This document shows positions 9,375 through 18,428 of a stretch of DNA of 64,000 nucleotides, one piece after another. The position numbers and the translations under genes are program-made. The notes beneath the pieces are model-generated. The model searched no databases and had not been told where the DNA came from. It saw nothing but the letters and a program-made list of their open reading frames with translations. Every line of letters starts with the position of its first letter. The stretch's first letter is position 1. The stretch is taken from positions 3,195,570 to 3,259,569 of the forward strand of contig NZ_AP024620.1 of NCBI RefSeq assembly GCF_023734095.1. Reading direction: 5' to 3'. This DNA is from Moorella sp. Hama-1 (GTDB lineage: Bacteria > Bacillota > DSM-521 > Neomoorellales > Neomoorellaceae).

Positions 9375-10808
9375 TCAAGGCACGACTACAATGCCCAGCT
9401 TTTGCGCCGCTTCCCGGGCTGCCTCCAGGGAAGGCACGGCCTCTACCAAGGCCAGGCGCCCGCCGCCGCGATTCCGGGCGTCAACCACGACCCGGCCCGC
9501 GCTGGTCTCTATCGTCACCCGCTGTAGCTGCGGTTCTTTGGCTTCTTTAATCTCTACCGTGATACCCAGCCGGGGCAGTTCGTCCATTACCCGGCGGTAA
9601 CTCTGACTGTCGGCCGTACTGGCGCCATAGATGGCTCCCATCAGGATGCCGGGTACATTGATGGCCCGTCGGGCAAAAAGCTCCGGGTAGAGTTCGATAA
9701 TCACCTTTTTAATCTCGCCCCTGGCCAAGGCGTGGGCTATCCGGCCGGTATTGGTGGGAGAACCCACGGCCTGGCTGCTACCACCTACCACTACCTCGCC
9801 GAAGGGCGCCGTCAGGGGATTGGTCAACCCGGCCAGCCGGCTGACTTCCTCCCGGGCCCGATCGACTATAGCCGCCCGCCTTTGCTCTTCATCCTCTTTA
9901 ACCCGTTCCTCGATATAGCGATCAACCCGGGGGTCACTCTTAAAATAGGCCTCCATATAACTTATAACTTCCGGTACTATATACCGCGCTGAAACCTGGT
10001 GGGCCCTGGCAGCCAGGGCCAGCATTACATCCACGGGAACATTGACCGGGATAGAGGTTTTGAGGGCGAGCCTGGCAGCCAGCTGGCCCAGCATTAAGGC
10101 CCCACCAATATGGGTGGCGCAGAGGCCCGGGACCATGACCCTGGGGGTGCAGGGCACGCCGATGGTGGGCGAGAGGGCGAGGACAATGGCCCTTTCCATT
10201 TCCCGGGGGCTGCCGCCGGCCAATTCCACCAGGGCGGCCGCCGTGCCGCTGGCGCCGGCGCCCAGGCCCTCCATGTTACAACCGGTGGTCGTCTTGCCGG
10301 CGCGGAAAAAGGTACCCACCCTGAGCATCACGGCCACAGCCGGCCAGACCTCCTCCTGCGGGTATGCCTCCAACATGGCCGCCGTCAGGCCGCTGAAGAC
10401 ACAGGCGTCACCGGTACCGGCGCAGGGGGCCAGGCCCACCAGGTGGTTACCCACCTGAGCCGCCAGGGTAAGGCTGATGGCTCGATCGAGGAAAGAATCG
10501 CTGGTAATCTGACCCGGTTGCCGGGTTAATTCATGGCCGACCCGGCCCAGGAGAAAGCTCTGGCTATCCCGGTCCATCCCCAGCCGTACGGCTTCCAGGT
10601 TGTGGTCAAAGGCGGTCTCTACCCTGGCCAGCACTTCTTCCGGTGCGAGGTGTTCGTTAAAGCAGGCTTCGGCCACCACTACCTCGCTCACCCTGGTAAC
10701 ATATTGATCCGCCAGCTGTAGGAGGCCCCCCAGGGTTAAGGGGTTAAATGGCTGGGGCCGACCCGCCAGGTAATCTACCAGGGCCTGAATTTTATCCCTG
10801 CGGATCAT
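9375..10808 (-). CDS. hmd: 2-(hydroxymethyl)glutarate dehydratase, fused alpha-beta form
   Basis: A 477-residue member of the iron-sulfur L-serine dehydratase family. The N-terminal part (to about 320) is the alpha domain: three likely cluster cysteines, C177 (TTGCNMEG), C220 and C230 (VPCTPRV...GLC), plus C129 in APCAGTGDA. The C-terminal part from about 330 contains [15 protein letters not shown] followed by [11 protein letters not shown], resembling the beta domain. In E. barkeri the dehydratase is two proteins; here both appear in one chain, alpha first. The reaction would remove water from 2-(hydroxymethyl)glutarate to give 2-methyleneglutarate. GGAGG lies 6 bases before the ATG, and the gene starts inside the end of hgd. 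Confidence 0.85.
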   Translation of the reverse strand: MIRRDKIQALVDYLAGRPQPFNPLTLGGLLQLADQYVTRVSEVVVAEACFNEHLAPEEVLARVETAFDHNLEAVRLGMDRDSQSFLLGRVGHELTRQPGQITSDSFLDRAISLTLAAQVGNHLVGLAPCAGTGDACVFSGLTAAMLEAYPQEEVWPAVAVMLRVGTFFRAGKTTTGCNMEGLGAGASGTAAALVELAGGSPREMERAIVLALSPTIGVPCTPRVMVPGLCATHIGGALMLGQLAARLALKTSIPVNVPVDVMLALAARAHQVSARYIVPEVISYMEAYFKSDPRVDRYIEERVKEDEEQRRAAIVDRAREEVSRLAGLTNPLTAPFGEVVVGGSSQAVGSPTNTGRIAHALARGEIKKVIIELYPELFARRAINVPGILMGAIYGASTADSQSYRRVMDELPRLGITVEIKEAKEPQLQRVTIETSAGRVVVDARNRGGGRLALVEAVPSLEAAREAAQKLGIVVVP

Positions 10809-11691
10809 AACGTACCTCCGCTCCCGTTGCTTCTTCCCAGACCTTGATAACGGCAGCTATATCCTGGCCCCCCAGGCCCCGGGCCCGGGCTAGGGCATAT
10901 ACCTGGCGCGCCAGGCCGCCGAGCATCAGGGGGACATCATTCTCCCGGGCGGTCTGCAAGGCCAGGTCCAGGTCTTTGGCCTGGAGGTCGATGGCAAAAC
11001 CCGGCTCGAAGCGTCCCGGCAGGACAAAATTGGGAACCTTGGCCTTAAAGGCGTAACTCTGGCCGGAGCTGTTACCGATGATCTCTAACATAACTTCCGG
11101 CTTCAGGCCGGCTTTTGCTCCCAGTACCAGGGCCTCGGCCACGGCGGCCATATTAATTCCCAGCAACAGGTTGTTGACAACTTTGACCGCATCCCCGGCG
11201 CCGACATCACCGACGTGGTAAATCTTTTCGCCCAGGCACTCCAGAACCGGTTTGACCTGCCAAAAAACCTCTTCCGGGCCGCCGACCATAATGGTCAGCT
11301 TGCCGGCCTTGGCCCCGGCTACTCCCCCGGAAACCGGGGCATCCAGGTAGGCCACTTGCTTTTTGGCTGCTGCTGCAGCCATTTTGCGGCTGTCACCGGG
11401 GCCGACGCTGCTCATGTCGATAACTACCAGGCCGGGCCGGGCCCCGGCTAGAACACCCTTTTCACCCGTCATGACCCCAGCGACAATGGCGGCGTTGGGT
11501 AGCATGGTGATTAAAACCTCGACCTGACCGGCTACCGCCGCCGGTGTCTCCCCGGCCCGGGCCCCTGCTGAGACTAATTCCCCGACGGCTGCCGGGACTA
11601 TGTCGCTAACTACCAATTCGTGCCCCTTTTTAATAAGGTTCAGGGCCATGGGCCGGCCCATGTTGCCCAGGCCGATAAAACCGATAAGCAT
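10792..11691 (-). CDS. hgd: 2-(hydroxymethyl)glutarate dehydrogenase
   Basis: A 299-residue member of the beta-hydroxyacid dehydrogenase family (3-hydroxyisobutyrate dehydrogenase type). It has the N-terminal Rossmann motif GFIGLGNMGRPMA, the substrate block DAPVSGGVAGAKAG, and the catalytic lysine in DAVKVVNNLLLG. In the pathway it reduces 2-formylglutarate, made by enamidase, to 2-(hydroxymethyl)glutarate using NAD(P)H. Length matches the E. barkeri enzyme (about 300). The ribosome site GAGGAGG precedes the ATG; its 3' end overlaps the dehydratase start by 17 bases. Confidence 0.9.
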   Translation of the reverse strand: MLIGFIGLGNMGRPMALNLIKKGHELVVSDIVPAAVGELVSAGARAGETPAAVAGQVEVLITMLPNAAIVAGVMTGEKGVLAGARPGLVVIDMSSVGPGDSRKMAAAAAKKQVAYLDAPVSGGVAGAKAGKLTIMVGGPEEVFWQVKPVLECLGEKIYHVGDVGAGDAVKVVNNLLLGINMAAVAEALVLGAKAGLKPEVMLEIIGNSSGQSYAFKAKVPNFVLPGRFEPGFAIDLQAKDLDLALQTARENDVPLMLGGLARQVYALARARGLGGQDIAAVIKVWEEATGAEVRYDPQG

Positions 11692-11772
11692 CCACCGTTC
11701 CTCCTCACAACCCGCCTTTTAACAGGGGGCCACATGAGTGGCAGGCCACCACTTCTCCTGTCAGTGTAGAGG

Positions 11773-11794
11773 GGCGGCAGGTTGCCCTGCCGCC
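11773..11794 (-). other. intercistronic stem-loop with GCAA tetraloop
   Basis: On the minus strand GGCGGCAGG pairs perfectly with CCTGCCGCC across a four-base GCAA loop, a stable GNRA type. No T-run follows, so it is not a normal terminator. It lies in the 166-base gap between the DUF1185-like gene and hgd and may be a processing or stability element. Confidence 0.6.
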
Positions 11795-11857
11795 TGCTCC
11801 CAACTACCTCCAACAAAGGCTGTTCATAGGGCAATTGATACTGCCATTAGCCCCCAA

Positions 11858-12436
11858 CTACCGCAAACCGTCTTCACACTTGGCCTCTTCTTTCTTTAAT
11901 CCACCAATCCGCGGCAGGGGCCGGCCCCCATCGGTGACGACGGCGCAGACGACAATTTCGTCGGCTTTGGGTGCATCGGGGACCCGCACTTCCATAGCAT
12001 CATAGTGACTGCGCACAAAACAGGCATTTTTATAATGCAGGGGTACATCAATGGCCGTCCCCATTCCGCCCCGCTTCTTGGCTGAAGGAATAATGGCCTT
12101 GCCTTCATACACGGCCGCACGGAAGGGCTTACCCATTTTGGGGTGCAGGATAGCCGCCCCGTGCTCCAGTTCACCGTTTTCACCGATAATAGCGGCTTTG
12201 CCGTAGCTGTCTACCTCTTTAGGATCAATACCCAGGGCGTCGACTGCCTTTTTACCTAACAATCCGCCCAGTTCTTCACCGGCATCCATCAGTTCGGAAA
12301 GATCTTCGACATATTTGCCGGCAAAGGGGTTCTTGATGACTGCCAGGGCCGCTGCCTTACGTACCGGTTTTTCCAGGCTTTTTTCCCCTTCGATCAGCGT
12401 CTCTTCAACGATGGTGACGATTTTCCTAATTTCCAT
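11858..12436 (-). CDS. DUF1185/AA_synth-family protein, function unknown
   Basis: A 192-residue soluble protein that I read as the AA_synth (DUF1185) family, judged from the overall pattern: an opening helix with IRKIVTIVEETLIEG, a central GKAAIIGENGELEHGAAILHPKMG block, a GGMGTAIDVPLHYKNACFVRSHYDAMEVRVPD-like segment (about residues 120-152), and a closing EIVVCAVVTDGGRPLPRIGG. The function of the family is not settled. It sits inside the nicotinate operon although every step of the known route is covered by other genes, so it may be an accessory or an additional hydrolytic/isomerising activity. AGGAGG lies 8 bases before ATG 12436. Confidence 0.7.
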   Translation of the reverse strand: MEIRKIVTIVEETLIEGEKSLEKPVRKAAALAVIKNPFAGKYVEDLSELMDAGEELGGLLGKKAVDALGIDPKEVDSYGKAAIIGENGELEHGAAILHPKMGKPFRAAVYEGKAIIPSAKKRGGMGTAIDVPLHYKNACFVRSHYDAMEVRVPDAPKADEIVVCAVVTDGGRPLPRIGGLKKEEAKCEDGLR

Positions 12437-12562
12437 GATTACTACCTCCTGATGAAAATAATTTTTAACAGCCAGCATCTGTTTTTGTCCCTAGTTACAG
12501 ATTGTCCGCCCCTTTAGGACACTGCTTTGCATAATCCGCTCAAAACGTCCAGGTAGCACTGC

Positions 12563-13399
12563 TCAGTTAATTGGATGGACCAGGCCATCCGGATACTGGC
12601 GCATCTTGCCGTTTAGAAATACTACTGCTCCCATTAGCGCACCAGTTTCTACCAATTGGCGGCCTTTTGCTATCCCCTGTTCCAGGGCTGCGGCCTGTAG
12701 TTCTACCGTTAGAGGACCAACGGCGGTGGTTACCAGGAGGTCCGGGATATCGGTGGCCGGGTCCAGCTCCCGCGCCGGCCGGCGCTGGATCAAAGGGGAA
12801 TCTACATTCACCGCATTTCCCAGGACGGTGGCACAGGCGTCGGCGACCGCCGCTGAAGAAGCAACAGCTACGGCAGCGTCGGCAATCCCCAGGGTAAAGC
12901 TGCGCCCGCCCCGGCCGCTGGTGGCCACGCCACCAATATAATCCCCTGCCCTGATGTCCAGGTAATGGGATGGAGGCGCCCCCAGGCGCGGGGCGATGCC
13001 GACCCGGGTCTTCTCGCCCCGGCCGAGGCGGATAGCAATATCACCGCCGTTATTGACCAGAACTTTGGTGGCTCCTTGTTCTACCAGATAGTCGCCGACC
13101 AGTTCCGCCATGGTACCGGCGACGGCTGCCATGGGCGTAAGTTCCGTCTCCCCCGTAGTTTTAACAGCAAAATACATCAGTTTCAGAACCCGCGGCCAAC
13201 CTTCAGGACTGGTAAGCAGGGGCCAGGGCTTCCGGGCGAGGGGTAGGTAGCGTTGTAAATCCCCCAGCCACCCCCTTACCAATCCTTCCAGCCGGCGCCA
13301 TTCCCGCCCCAGGGGCTGTCCCCGGCGTTCGGCCGTAACGCTCATCTGCACCGGACCGATGTCCAGCAGAGCGCGAAAGGGATCAAGCAGCTTGAACAT
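12563..13399 (-). CDS. UPF0280 (ApbE-like) protein, candidate flavin transferase for Hnr
   Basis: A 278-residue protein of the UPF0280 type within the ApbE-like superfamily: VLVNNGGDIAIRLG, YIGGVATSGRGGRSFTLGIADAAVAVA and ASSAAVADACATVLGNAV are the recognisable core blocks, equivalent to the FAD-handling glycine-rich parts of ApbE. True ApbE enzymes attach FMN covalently to threonine or serine of target proteins. The ATG overlaps the stop codon of hnr by one base (TAATG), so the two are translationally coupled. E. barkeri 6-hydroxynicotinate reductase is reported to carry covalently bound flavin, which makes this protein the obvious candidate modifier; that is an inference. Confidence 0.78.
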   Translation of the reverse strand: MFKLLDPFRALLDIGPVQMSVTAERRGQPLGREWRRLEGLVRGWLGDLQRYLPLARKPWPLLTSPEGWPRVLKLMYFAVKTTGETELTPMAAVAGTMAELVGDYLVEQGATKVLVNNGGDIAIRLGRGEKTRVGIAPRLGAPPSHYLDIRAGDYIGGVATSGRGGRSFTLGIADAAVAVASSAAVADACATVLGNAVNVDSPLIQRRPARELDPATDIPDLLVTTAVGPLTVELQAAALEQGIAKGRQLVETGALMGAVVFLNGKMRQYPDGLVHPIN

Positions 13400-14907
13400 T
13401 AATTCTTGACCCCGGCCACAACTTCTTCTACCGGGCGCAGGTGGTGGAGGTGGCCGCCGATGCGCTCATAGGTGCTCTTCAACATGGTATACTCCACCGG
13501 GGCTACTGTGGCCGGTGTCGGTACCCAGTAAAAGGCCCCCGGGGCTGCCACCTTTTCGACATCAACCATGAAGTTGATGCCGCCACCGGGCAGGAGCATG
13601 GTTGGCGCACCGCCAATGCTCAATCTTATTTCTCCCCGGTGGACGGCCCGGGTGAGCTCAACAGGCAGGTTCGTTACCCCGGCCCGAGCCGAGCCCCCGG
13701 TGCCGCCGACGTAGAGGGCCGAGACCCTGGCTTCCTCGCAGTTGGCGGCGATCAGTTCCACCACCCTCCTGACTTCCGGCGTCAGGGGTATCTCCCGGAC
13801 GTCGCCACCAGCAAGGACCTCAAAGAGGGCCGCCCTGCGGGCCGTGGTTTCGGTGACCAGGATGCGCATCCCCGGCCTGGCGATATTCATATCAACGGCT
13901 TTGATGGCCTGGCGGGGATCGGTAATGGCCGTACCTCCCCAGCCGTTGCCGGGATCGCCGAAATAACGACCGCGGGTACTCTTGCGCCCGGCCGGGATGA
14001 CGCCGCTGTAGGTCATGCCCACCTCCTGGCCGGCCAGGTGCTCGGAAAAGAGGCCGATAATATGGTGGTCGAGGATAATGGCTTCATCCACCACCCCTTT
14101 CAGGTCACGGGCAAAGAGACCGATGGTGGCGCTGCCACACCCCACCCGCATGGTGGTATCTTCCTGGCCGTCGATTACCGGGCGGTGCCCCACCTGGAGC
14201 TCCAGCTTACTGCCGTTTTCCACCTTTAAGGTCACCCGCCGGCAGTTGGCCAGGTCGACAATCGTCCGGGCGGCCATAAAGCCCGACTTGCCGGTTAAGA
14301 GGTTAGCGCCGCCGATATAGAGCATCTTTGAGCCGTATTCCTCGGTATCGACCATCCCCACCACCTGGCCGTCGCGACGCACCCTGGCGCCTTCTTCGCC
14401 GATATGCAAGTTGGTATCGATCTTGACTTTAATACCGCTATAGCTTAAAGGAGCTTCCGTAACTACGGTTACAACCTCTATACCGCCCCGCTGACCCTGG
14501 ACGATATAGGGGGCCGGCCGCGGGCAGGGATACTCTGTCCCGGCACCGATGGCAGTGATTAAGGGCCATTCTATTTCCGGTGGTGGCAGGGTGGGTTTAG
14601 GTACACCGGTTACCAGCGGCCGGTTACGGACCAGTTTACCTTTGATATTGGTATAACGGCGGCAGGCGCCGGTAAAACCCTCCTGGACCTGGCACTGGAC
14701 CGGGCAGTGGCTGCAGGTGACACTCCCAGCATAGGCTTCTTCTACCTTTTGCGCCGCACCCCGGTTACAGACCCGGGTACAGATACCGCAGGAAGAACAC
14801 CCGGCCCCGATACTGGCCTTTTTTTCGGCTATGGTTATGCATTCCAGGGGGCAATTCCGGGCGCAAAGGCCACAGCCGTTACATAGTTCCAGGTCAATCT
14901 TGACCAT
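13399..14907 (-). CDS. hnr: 6-hydroxynicotinate reductase
   Basis: A 502-residue iron-sulfur flavoprotein. The N-terminus is a two-cluster ferredoxin (C9-C12-C15-C19 and C37-C40-C43-C47), followed by a third cysteine group (C65, C68, C72, C82). The remaining ~400 residues match the architecture of E. barkeri Hnr (488 residues), which reduces 6-hydroxynicotinate to 1,4,5,6-tetrahydro-6-oxonicotinate with reduced ferredoxin. A GSAT stretch (T261) resembles, without the full consensus, the sequence to which ApbE-type enzymes attach FMN. The start is ATG 14907, with AGGAGG 8 bases before it; a TTG directly upstream is less likely. It is followed by the ApbE-like gene. Confidence 0.9.
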   Translation of the reverse strand: MVKIDLELCNGCGLCARNCPLECITIAEKKASIGAGCSSCGICTRVCNRGAAQKVEEAYAGSVTCSHCPVQCQVQEGFTGACRRYTNIKGKLVRNRPLVTGVPKPTLPPPEIEWPLITAIGAGTEYPCPRPAPYIVQGQRGGIEVVTVVTEAPLSYSGIKVKIDTNLHIGEEGARVRRDGQVVGMVDTEEYGSKMLYIGGANLLTGKSGFMAARTIVDLANCRRVTLKVENGSKLELQVGHRPVIDGQEDTTMRVGCGSATIGLFARDLKGVVDEAIILDHHIIGLFSEHLAGQEVGMTYSGVIPAGRKSTRGRYFGDPGNGWGGTAITDPRQAIKAVDMNIARPGMRILVTETTARRAALFEVLAGGDVREIPLTPEVRRVVELIAANCEEARVSALYVGGTGGSARAGVTNLPVELTRAVHRGEIRLSIGGAPTMLLPGGGINFMVDVEKVAAPGAFYWVPTPATVAPVEYTMLKSTYERIGGHLHHLRPVEEVVAGVKN

Positions 14908-14986
14908 CAAACAGTCCTCCTGGTTACACTAATGAATAGCTTCTAGGTTTTCACCGGTATTAATGTTGCCTAGCGGCGTAGAAATC

Positions 14987-16150
14987 CTATTTTTTTATGC
15001 TTACTTTTCTGGTAGCCGGCGGCGTGTTCCGGCTCTTTTCAGCCTTGATTTCCCCATCGACCAGAACCAGGGCTACGCCGGGCAGGTCGCCGGCGGCCAG
15101 GGCACCCAGGGCATCCTGGCCTACTGAGCCCATAGGGGCGTCCATAAGGACCAGGTCGGCTTCTTTGCCCGGGGCAATAACACCGGTGTTGAGGCCATAG
15201 ACGCGGGCTGTATTACCCGTAGCCGCCGCTACTGCCTCGGCAGCGGGAATCCCGGATACCGCCGCCAGGAAGGCGATATTCCTCAAGATGCCCAGGGGAA
15301 TGATGCCGGTGCCGGAAGGGGAATCGTTGCCCATGATCAGGCGGTGCAACTCGGTGCGTTCCTTTAACCTTTTCGCCATCAGGTCGGCAATGCGGAAGTT
15401 GCCGCACTGGACCATTTCCACGGCAAAATCCGTCTCATCGATGATTTTGATGACCTCTTCCTCCGGGATGGCTGTGGGGCCGCCGTTTAAGTGGGAAACG
15501 ACATCCGGTTTGGTGGCCATGACCTGGGCCGCGGTGACCGTCGAACTCCCGGGTATGGAAGTGCCTCCGGTATGCATGGCTACTTTAAAGCCGTATTTAT
15601 GAGCCCACTCTACCATGGGCGCGGCCTGCTCCGCCGTCTTGACGCCGCCCAGGCCGATCTCGCCTACCAGCCAGACCCCTGCTGCTGCCAGTTCGGCAAA
15701 ATCGGCTTCCGTCAGTCCCGGTTCCAGGATGAGGGCGCCGCCGTGGAGTTTTACTCCCCCGGGCCGGGCGTTGGCAAAGGATTTATGGGCGACAATGGCT
15801 AGAGCCTTGGTACCAGCCGGGTCCTTGGGGCGCCCCGGGGTATGGCATTCTCCGGCGGAGATCATGGTAGTCACCCCGCCGTGTAAAGATCCGGAGATAT
15901 AATCGGTAGTCTTTTGCCGGGGCGTGTAATCCCCCAGGACCGGGTGAACGTGGGAGTCAATCAGGCCCGGAGTGACGGTCATCCCGCCGGCGTCGATTTC
16001 GACCTCCGGGTTTACCCCTTGGAGGATGTCCCCGTTGCCTACGGCGGCTATCTTACCGTCCTTTATGAGGATGGTGTCACCCTCCAGCAGAGGTCGCTGG
16101 AGGTCACCACTAACAATGGTACCGATGTTTTTAACAACTACGGTGCTCAT
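14987..16150 (-). CDS. ena: enamidase (tetrahydro-6-oxonicotinate hydrolase)
   Basis: A 387-residue amidohydrolase-superfamily enzyme. Metal ligands visible are H67 and H69 in IDSHVHP and the bridging glutamate E164 in WLVGEIGLG, where many relatives have a carboxylated lysine; later blocks AMHTGG and SHLNGG supply more histidines, and D in GNDSPSG is the catalytic position. In E. barkeri this bifunctional enzyme opens the ring of tetrahydro-oxonicotinate and releases ammonia, giving 2-formylglutarate. Length matches closely (about 385). Its ATG overlaps the ndhM stop (ATGA). Confidence 0.92.
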   Translation of the reverse strand: MSTVVVKNIGTIVSGDLQRPLLEGDTILIKDGKIAAVGNGDILQGVNPEVEIDAGGMTVTPGLIDSHVHPVLGDYTPRQKTTDYISGSLHGGVTTMISAGECHTPGRPKDPAGTKALAIVAHKSFANARPGGVKLHGGALILEPGLTEADFAELAAAGVWLVGEIGLGGVKTAEQAAPMVEWAHKYGFKVAMHTGGTSIPGSSTVTAAQVMATKPDVVSHLNGGPTAIPEEEVIKIIDETDFAVEMVQCGNFRIADLMAKRLKERTELHRLIMGNDSPSGTGIIPLGILRNIAFLAAVSGIPAAEAVAAATGNTARVYGLNTGVIAPGKEADLVLMDAPMGSVGQDALGALAAGDLPGVALVLVDGEIKAEKSRNTPPATRKVSIKK

Positions 16151-17148
16151 TTGGTATCCTTCCTCTCCTCTCTGACTTTTTTTATCCCGGCTACAACCCT
16201 TTCGGGCGTTAGCGGCAAATCATAAAAGCGGATTCCCAGGGCATCGGCTACGGCATTGGCGATGGCCGCCGCCGTGGGCACCAGGGCCGGTTCCCCCACC
16301 CCTTTGGCGCCGTAAGGCCCGGTAGGTTCCAGTTCTTCAACAATAATCGGGAAAACTTCAGGTACATCCATGGCCGTCGGCATCAGGTAGGTGGAAAAGG
16401 CCGGGTTTTGAATCTTGCCCTCCTTAACTACAACTTCTTCCATCAGGGCGTAGCCAATTCCCATACAGCAACCGCCCTCAATTTGTCCTTCAACATTCTG
16501 CGGGTTGACGGCCTTCCCTACATCATGGGCGGCTACTATTTTTTTGACTTCAACAATGCCTGTTTCCGTATCCACTTCGACCTCGGCCACCTGGGTGGCA
16601 AAGGCATAGGTGGCATAGGGTATCCCCTGGCCGGTAGCCGGGTCCAGTCTGGTAGTAGCCGGGTTGAACCAGCCGTGGCCCAGGGTTAAAATCCCTTCAC
16701 CCCGGCATTTAGCGATAACTTCTTTAATGTTAAGATCAGTCTGTTCTTCGCCGTGCCACACCTGGCCGTTTTTCAAACCGATCTCTTCGGACGGCACCCC
16801 CAACATAGCCGCCGCCCTAGCAATTACCTCCTCCCTGGCTGCTCGGGCCGCCTCAAGAACGGCATTGCCCGAAATATACGTCTGCCGGGAAGCCGAAGTC
16901 GCTCCGGCGTCGGGGGTTACACCGGTGTCGGCGGCAACGACAACCACGTCTTCAAAGGGAACCCCCAGGGTCTCAGCAGCGATTTGAGCCAGGGTGGTAC
17001 TGGACCCCTGGCCGATATCGGCACAGCCGGTCAGGACGATAACGGTGCCGTCATCGAGGAAATCGACGAAAGCACCGGCCGGGTTGGGGGCTCCGGTATT
17101 GCCGATGCCGTACCACATGCAGCCAATGCCAAAACCGCGCTTCTTCAT
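16147..17148 (-). CDS. ndhM: nicotinate dehydrogenase, medium molybdopterin subunit
   Basis: A 333-residue protein equal to the C-terminal half of a xanthine dehydrogenase molybdenum subunit. It contains GCADIGQGSSTTLAQI (cofactor binding) and GAKGVGEPALVP with the catalytic glutamate at E286. Splitting the molybdopterin polypeptide into NdhL and NdhM is a peculiarity shared with E. barkeri nicotinate dehydrogenase. The enzyme hydroxylates nicotinate to 6-hydroxynicotinate with NADP; the E. barkeri enzyme also carries labile selenium. It overlaps ndhL by 4 bases. Confidence 0.92.
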   Translation of the reverse strand: MKKRGFGIGCMWYGIGNTGAPNPAGAFVDFLDDGTVIVLTGCADIGQGSSTTLAQIAAETLGVPFEDVVVVAADTGVTPDAGATSASRQTYISGNAVLEAARAAREEVIARAAAMLGVPSEEIGLKNGQVWHGEEQTDLNIKEVIAKCRGEGILTLGHGWFNPATTRLDPATGQGIPYATYAFATQVAEVEVDTETGIVEVKKIVAAHDVGKAVNPQNVEGQIEGGCCMGIGYALMEEVVVKEGKIQNPAFSTYLMPTAMDVPEVFPIIVEELEPTGPYGAKGVGEPALVPTAAAIANAVADALGIRFYDLPLTPERVVAGIKKVREERKDTK

Positions 17149-18428
17149 CTGTCCTCACCCCCCAGGCCGGGCATGACTTCAAGAGCCCTGGCCCAGGCTG
17201 CCTCCAGGGTTTTCCCGATGCCAACGCTATTAACTAATTGCTGGCCGGTGGCGGTAACCGAACCGGCGCGCAAAACATTCCGCCGGCGGATCTCCAGGGG
17301 GCTCATTTGCAGCTCCCGGGCAAGTAAATCCATCTGGCTCTCATAGACAAAGGCTATCTGAGGGGTACCGAAACCGCGCATGGCGCCACTAAAGGGGTTA
17401 TTGGTATATACACAGAAGGCCTCTATATCAACATTGGCCACCTCGTAAGGGCCGGTAGCGTGTACCGCCGCCCGGGTCAAGGTCGCCGGGCCATAGGAGG
17501 CGTAGGCCCCTGTATCGCCGACAATCCTGGCTTTAACCGCCAGCAGTTTACCGTCTCCTGCCGCGGCGCTGGTATAATCGACGATAAAAGGATGCCTTTT
17601 GGCGGTGGCCACGAAGGATTCCTGGCGGTCATAAACCATCTTCACCGGCCGACCCAGCTTCAGGGCGGCCAGGCCCAGGAAACACTGGACGGAGATATCC
17701 AGTTTACCGCCAAAACCGCCCCCAGTCGCTGTCTGCATGATCCGGACTTTATTTATTGGCAGCCCCAGGACGCGGGCTACATCCCTGCGGTCATAGTGAG
17801 GATTCTGCGTAGATGCTTTGATAATCACCATATCATTTTCCAGATAGGCAATACCGGCTTCAGTTTCGATATAGCCGTGCTCCACCCTCTGGGTGCTGTA
17901 CCGCTTGCTGACTACCGCTGCCGCCTGCTCCAGGGCCGCTTCGACGTTACCCCTTTTGATTTTCGTTACCGTGAGGATATTACCACCATCATGAATGGCC
18001 GGGGCTCCTGCGGCCATGGCGGCCTGGACGTCATACAGGGGCTGCAGTTCCTCGACTTCTACTTCAATAGCATCAAGGGCTGCCAGAGCGCTGGCTTCGT
18101 CCTCTGCGGCCACCAGGGCTATGGCGTCACCTTTGAAACGGATCTTGTCGGTAAGGACCGGTTGATCTTTGACGATAATACCGTAACTATTGGTACCAGG
18201 AATATCGGCATAGGTAAATACGGCAATCACTCCGGGTATCTTTAAGGCCCGAGAGGCGTCTATCTTCTTTAACAGGCCGTGGGCCACTTTGCTCCGCAGG
18301 ACCTTCAAGTGTAGGGCACCCGGTATATCCAGATCACCTGCATACCGGGTCTCGCCCATTACCTTCCCGAAACCATCCACCCTTGATACTGACCGGCCAA
18401 CGATATTTTTTTCAAGCACTGGCAGCAC
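17145..18428 (-). CDS. ndhL: nicotinate dehydrogenase, large molybdopterin subunit
   Basis: A 427-residue protein equal to the N-terminal half of a xanthine dehydrogenase molybdenum subunit: RSVSRVDGFGKVMGETRYAG at the front, QRVEHGYIETEAG in the middle, and the molybdopterin loop TATGGGFGGKLD, then GAMRGFGTPQ. It ends where ndhM begins, so the two chains together make one complete Mo-binding unit. The start is a GTG at 18428 inside the end of ndhS; a second GTG three codons later (18419) has an AGGTG upstream and may be the true start. Confidence 0.92.
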   Translation of the reverse strand: MLPVLEKNIVGRSVSRVDGFGKVMGETRYAGDLDIPGALHLKVLRSKVAHGLLKKIDASRALKIPGVIAVFTYADIPGTNSYGIIVKDQPVLTDKIRFKGDAIALVAAEDEASALAALDAIEVEVEELQPLYDVQAAMAAGAPAIHDGGNILTVTKIKRGNVEAALEQAAAVVSKRYSTQRVEHGYIETEAGIAYLENDMVIIKASTQNPHYDRRDVARVLGLPINKVRIMQTATGGGFGGKLDISVQCFLGLAALKLGRPVKMVYDRQESFVATAKRHPFIVDYTSAAAGDGKLLAVKARIVGDTGAYASYGPATLTRAAVHATGPYEVANVDIEAFCVYTNNPFSGAMRGFGTPQIAFVYESQMDLLARELQMSPLEIRRRNVLRAGSVTATGQQLVNSVGIGKTLEAAWARALEVMPGLGGEDR

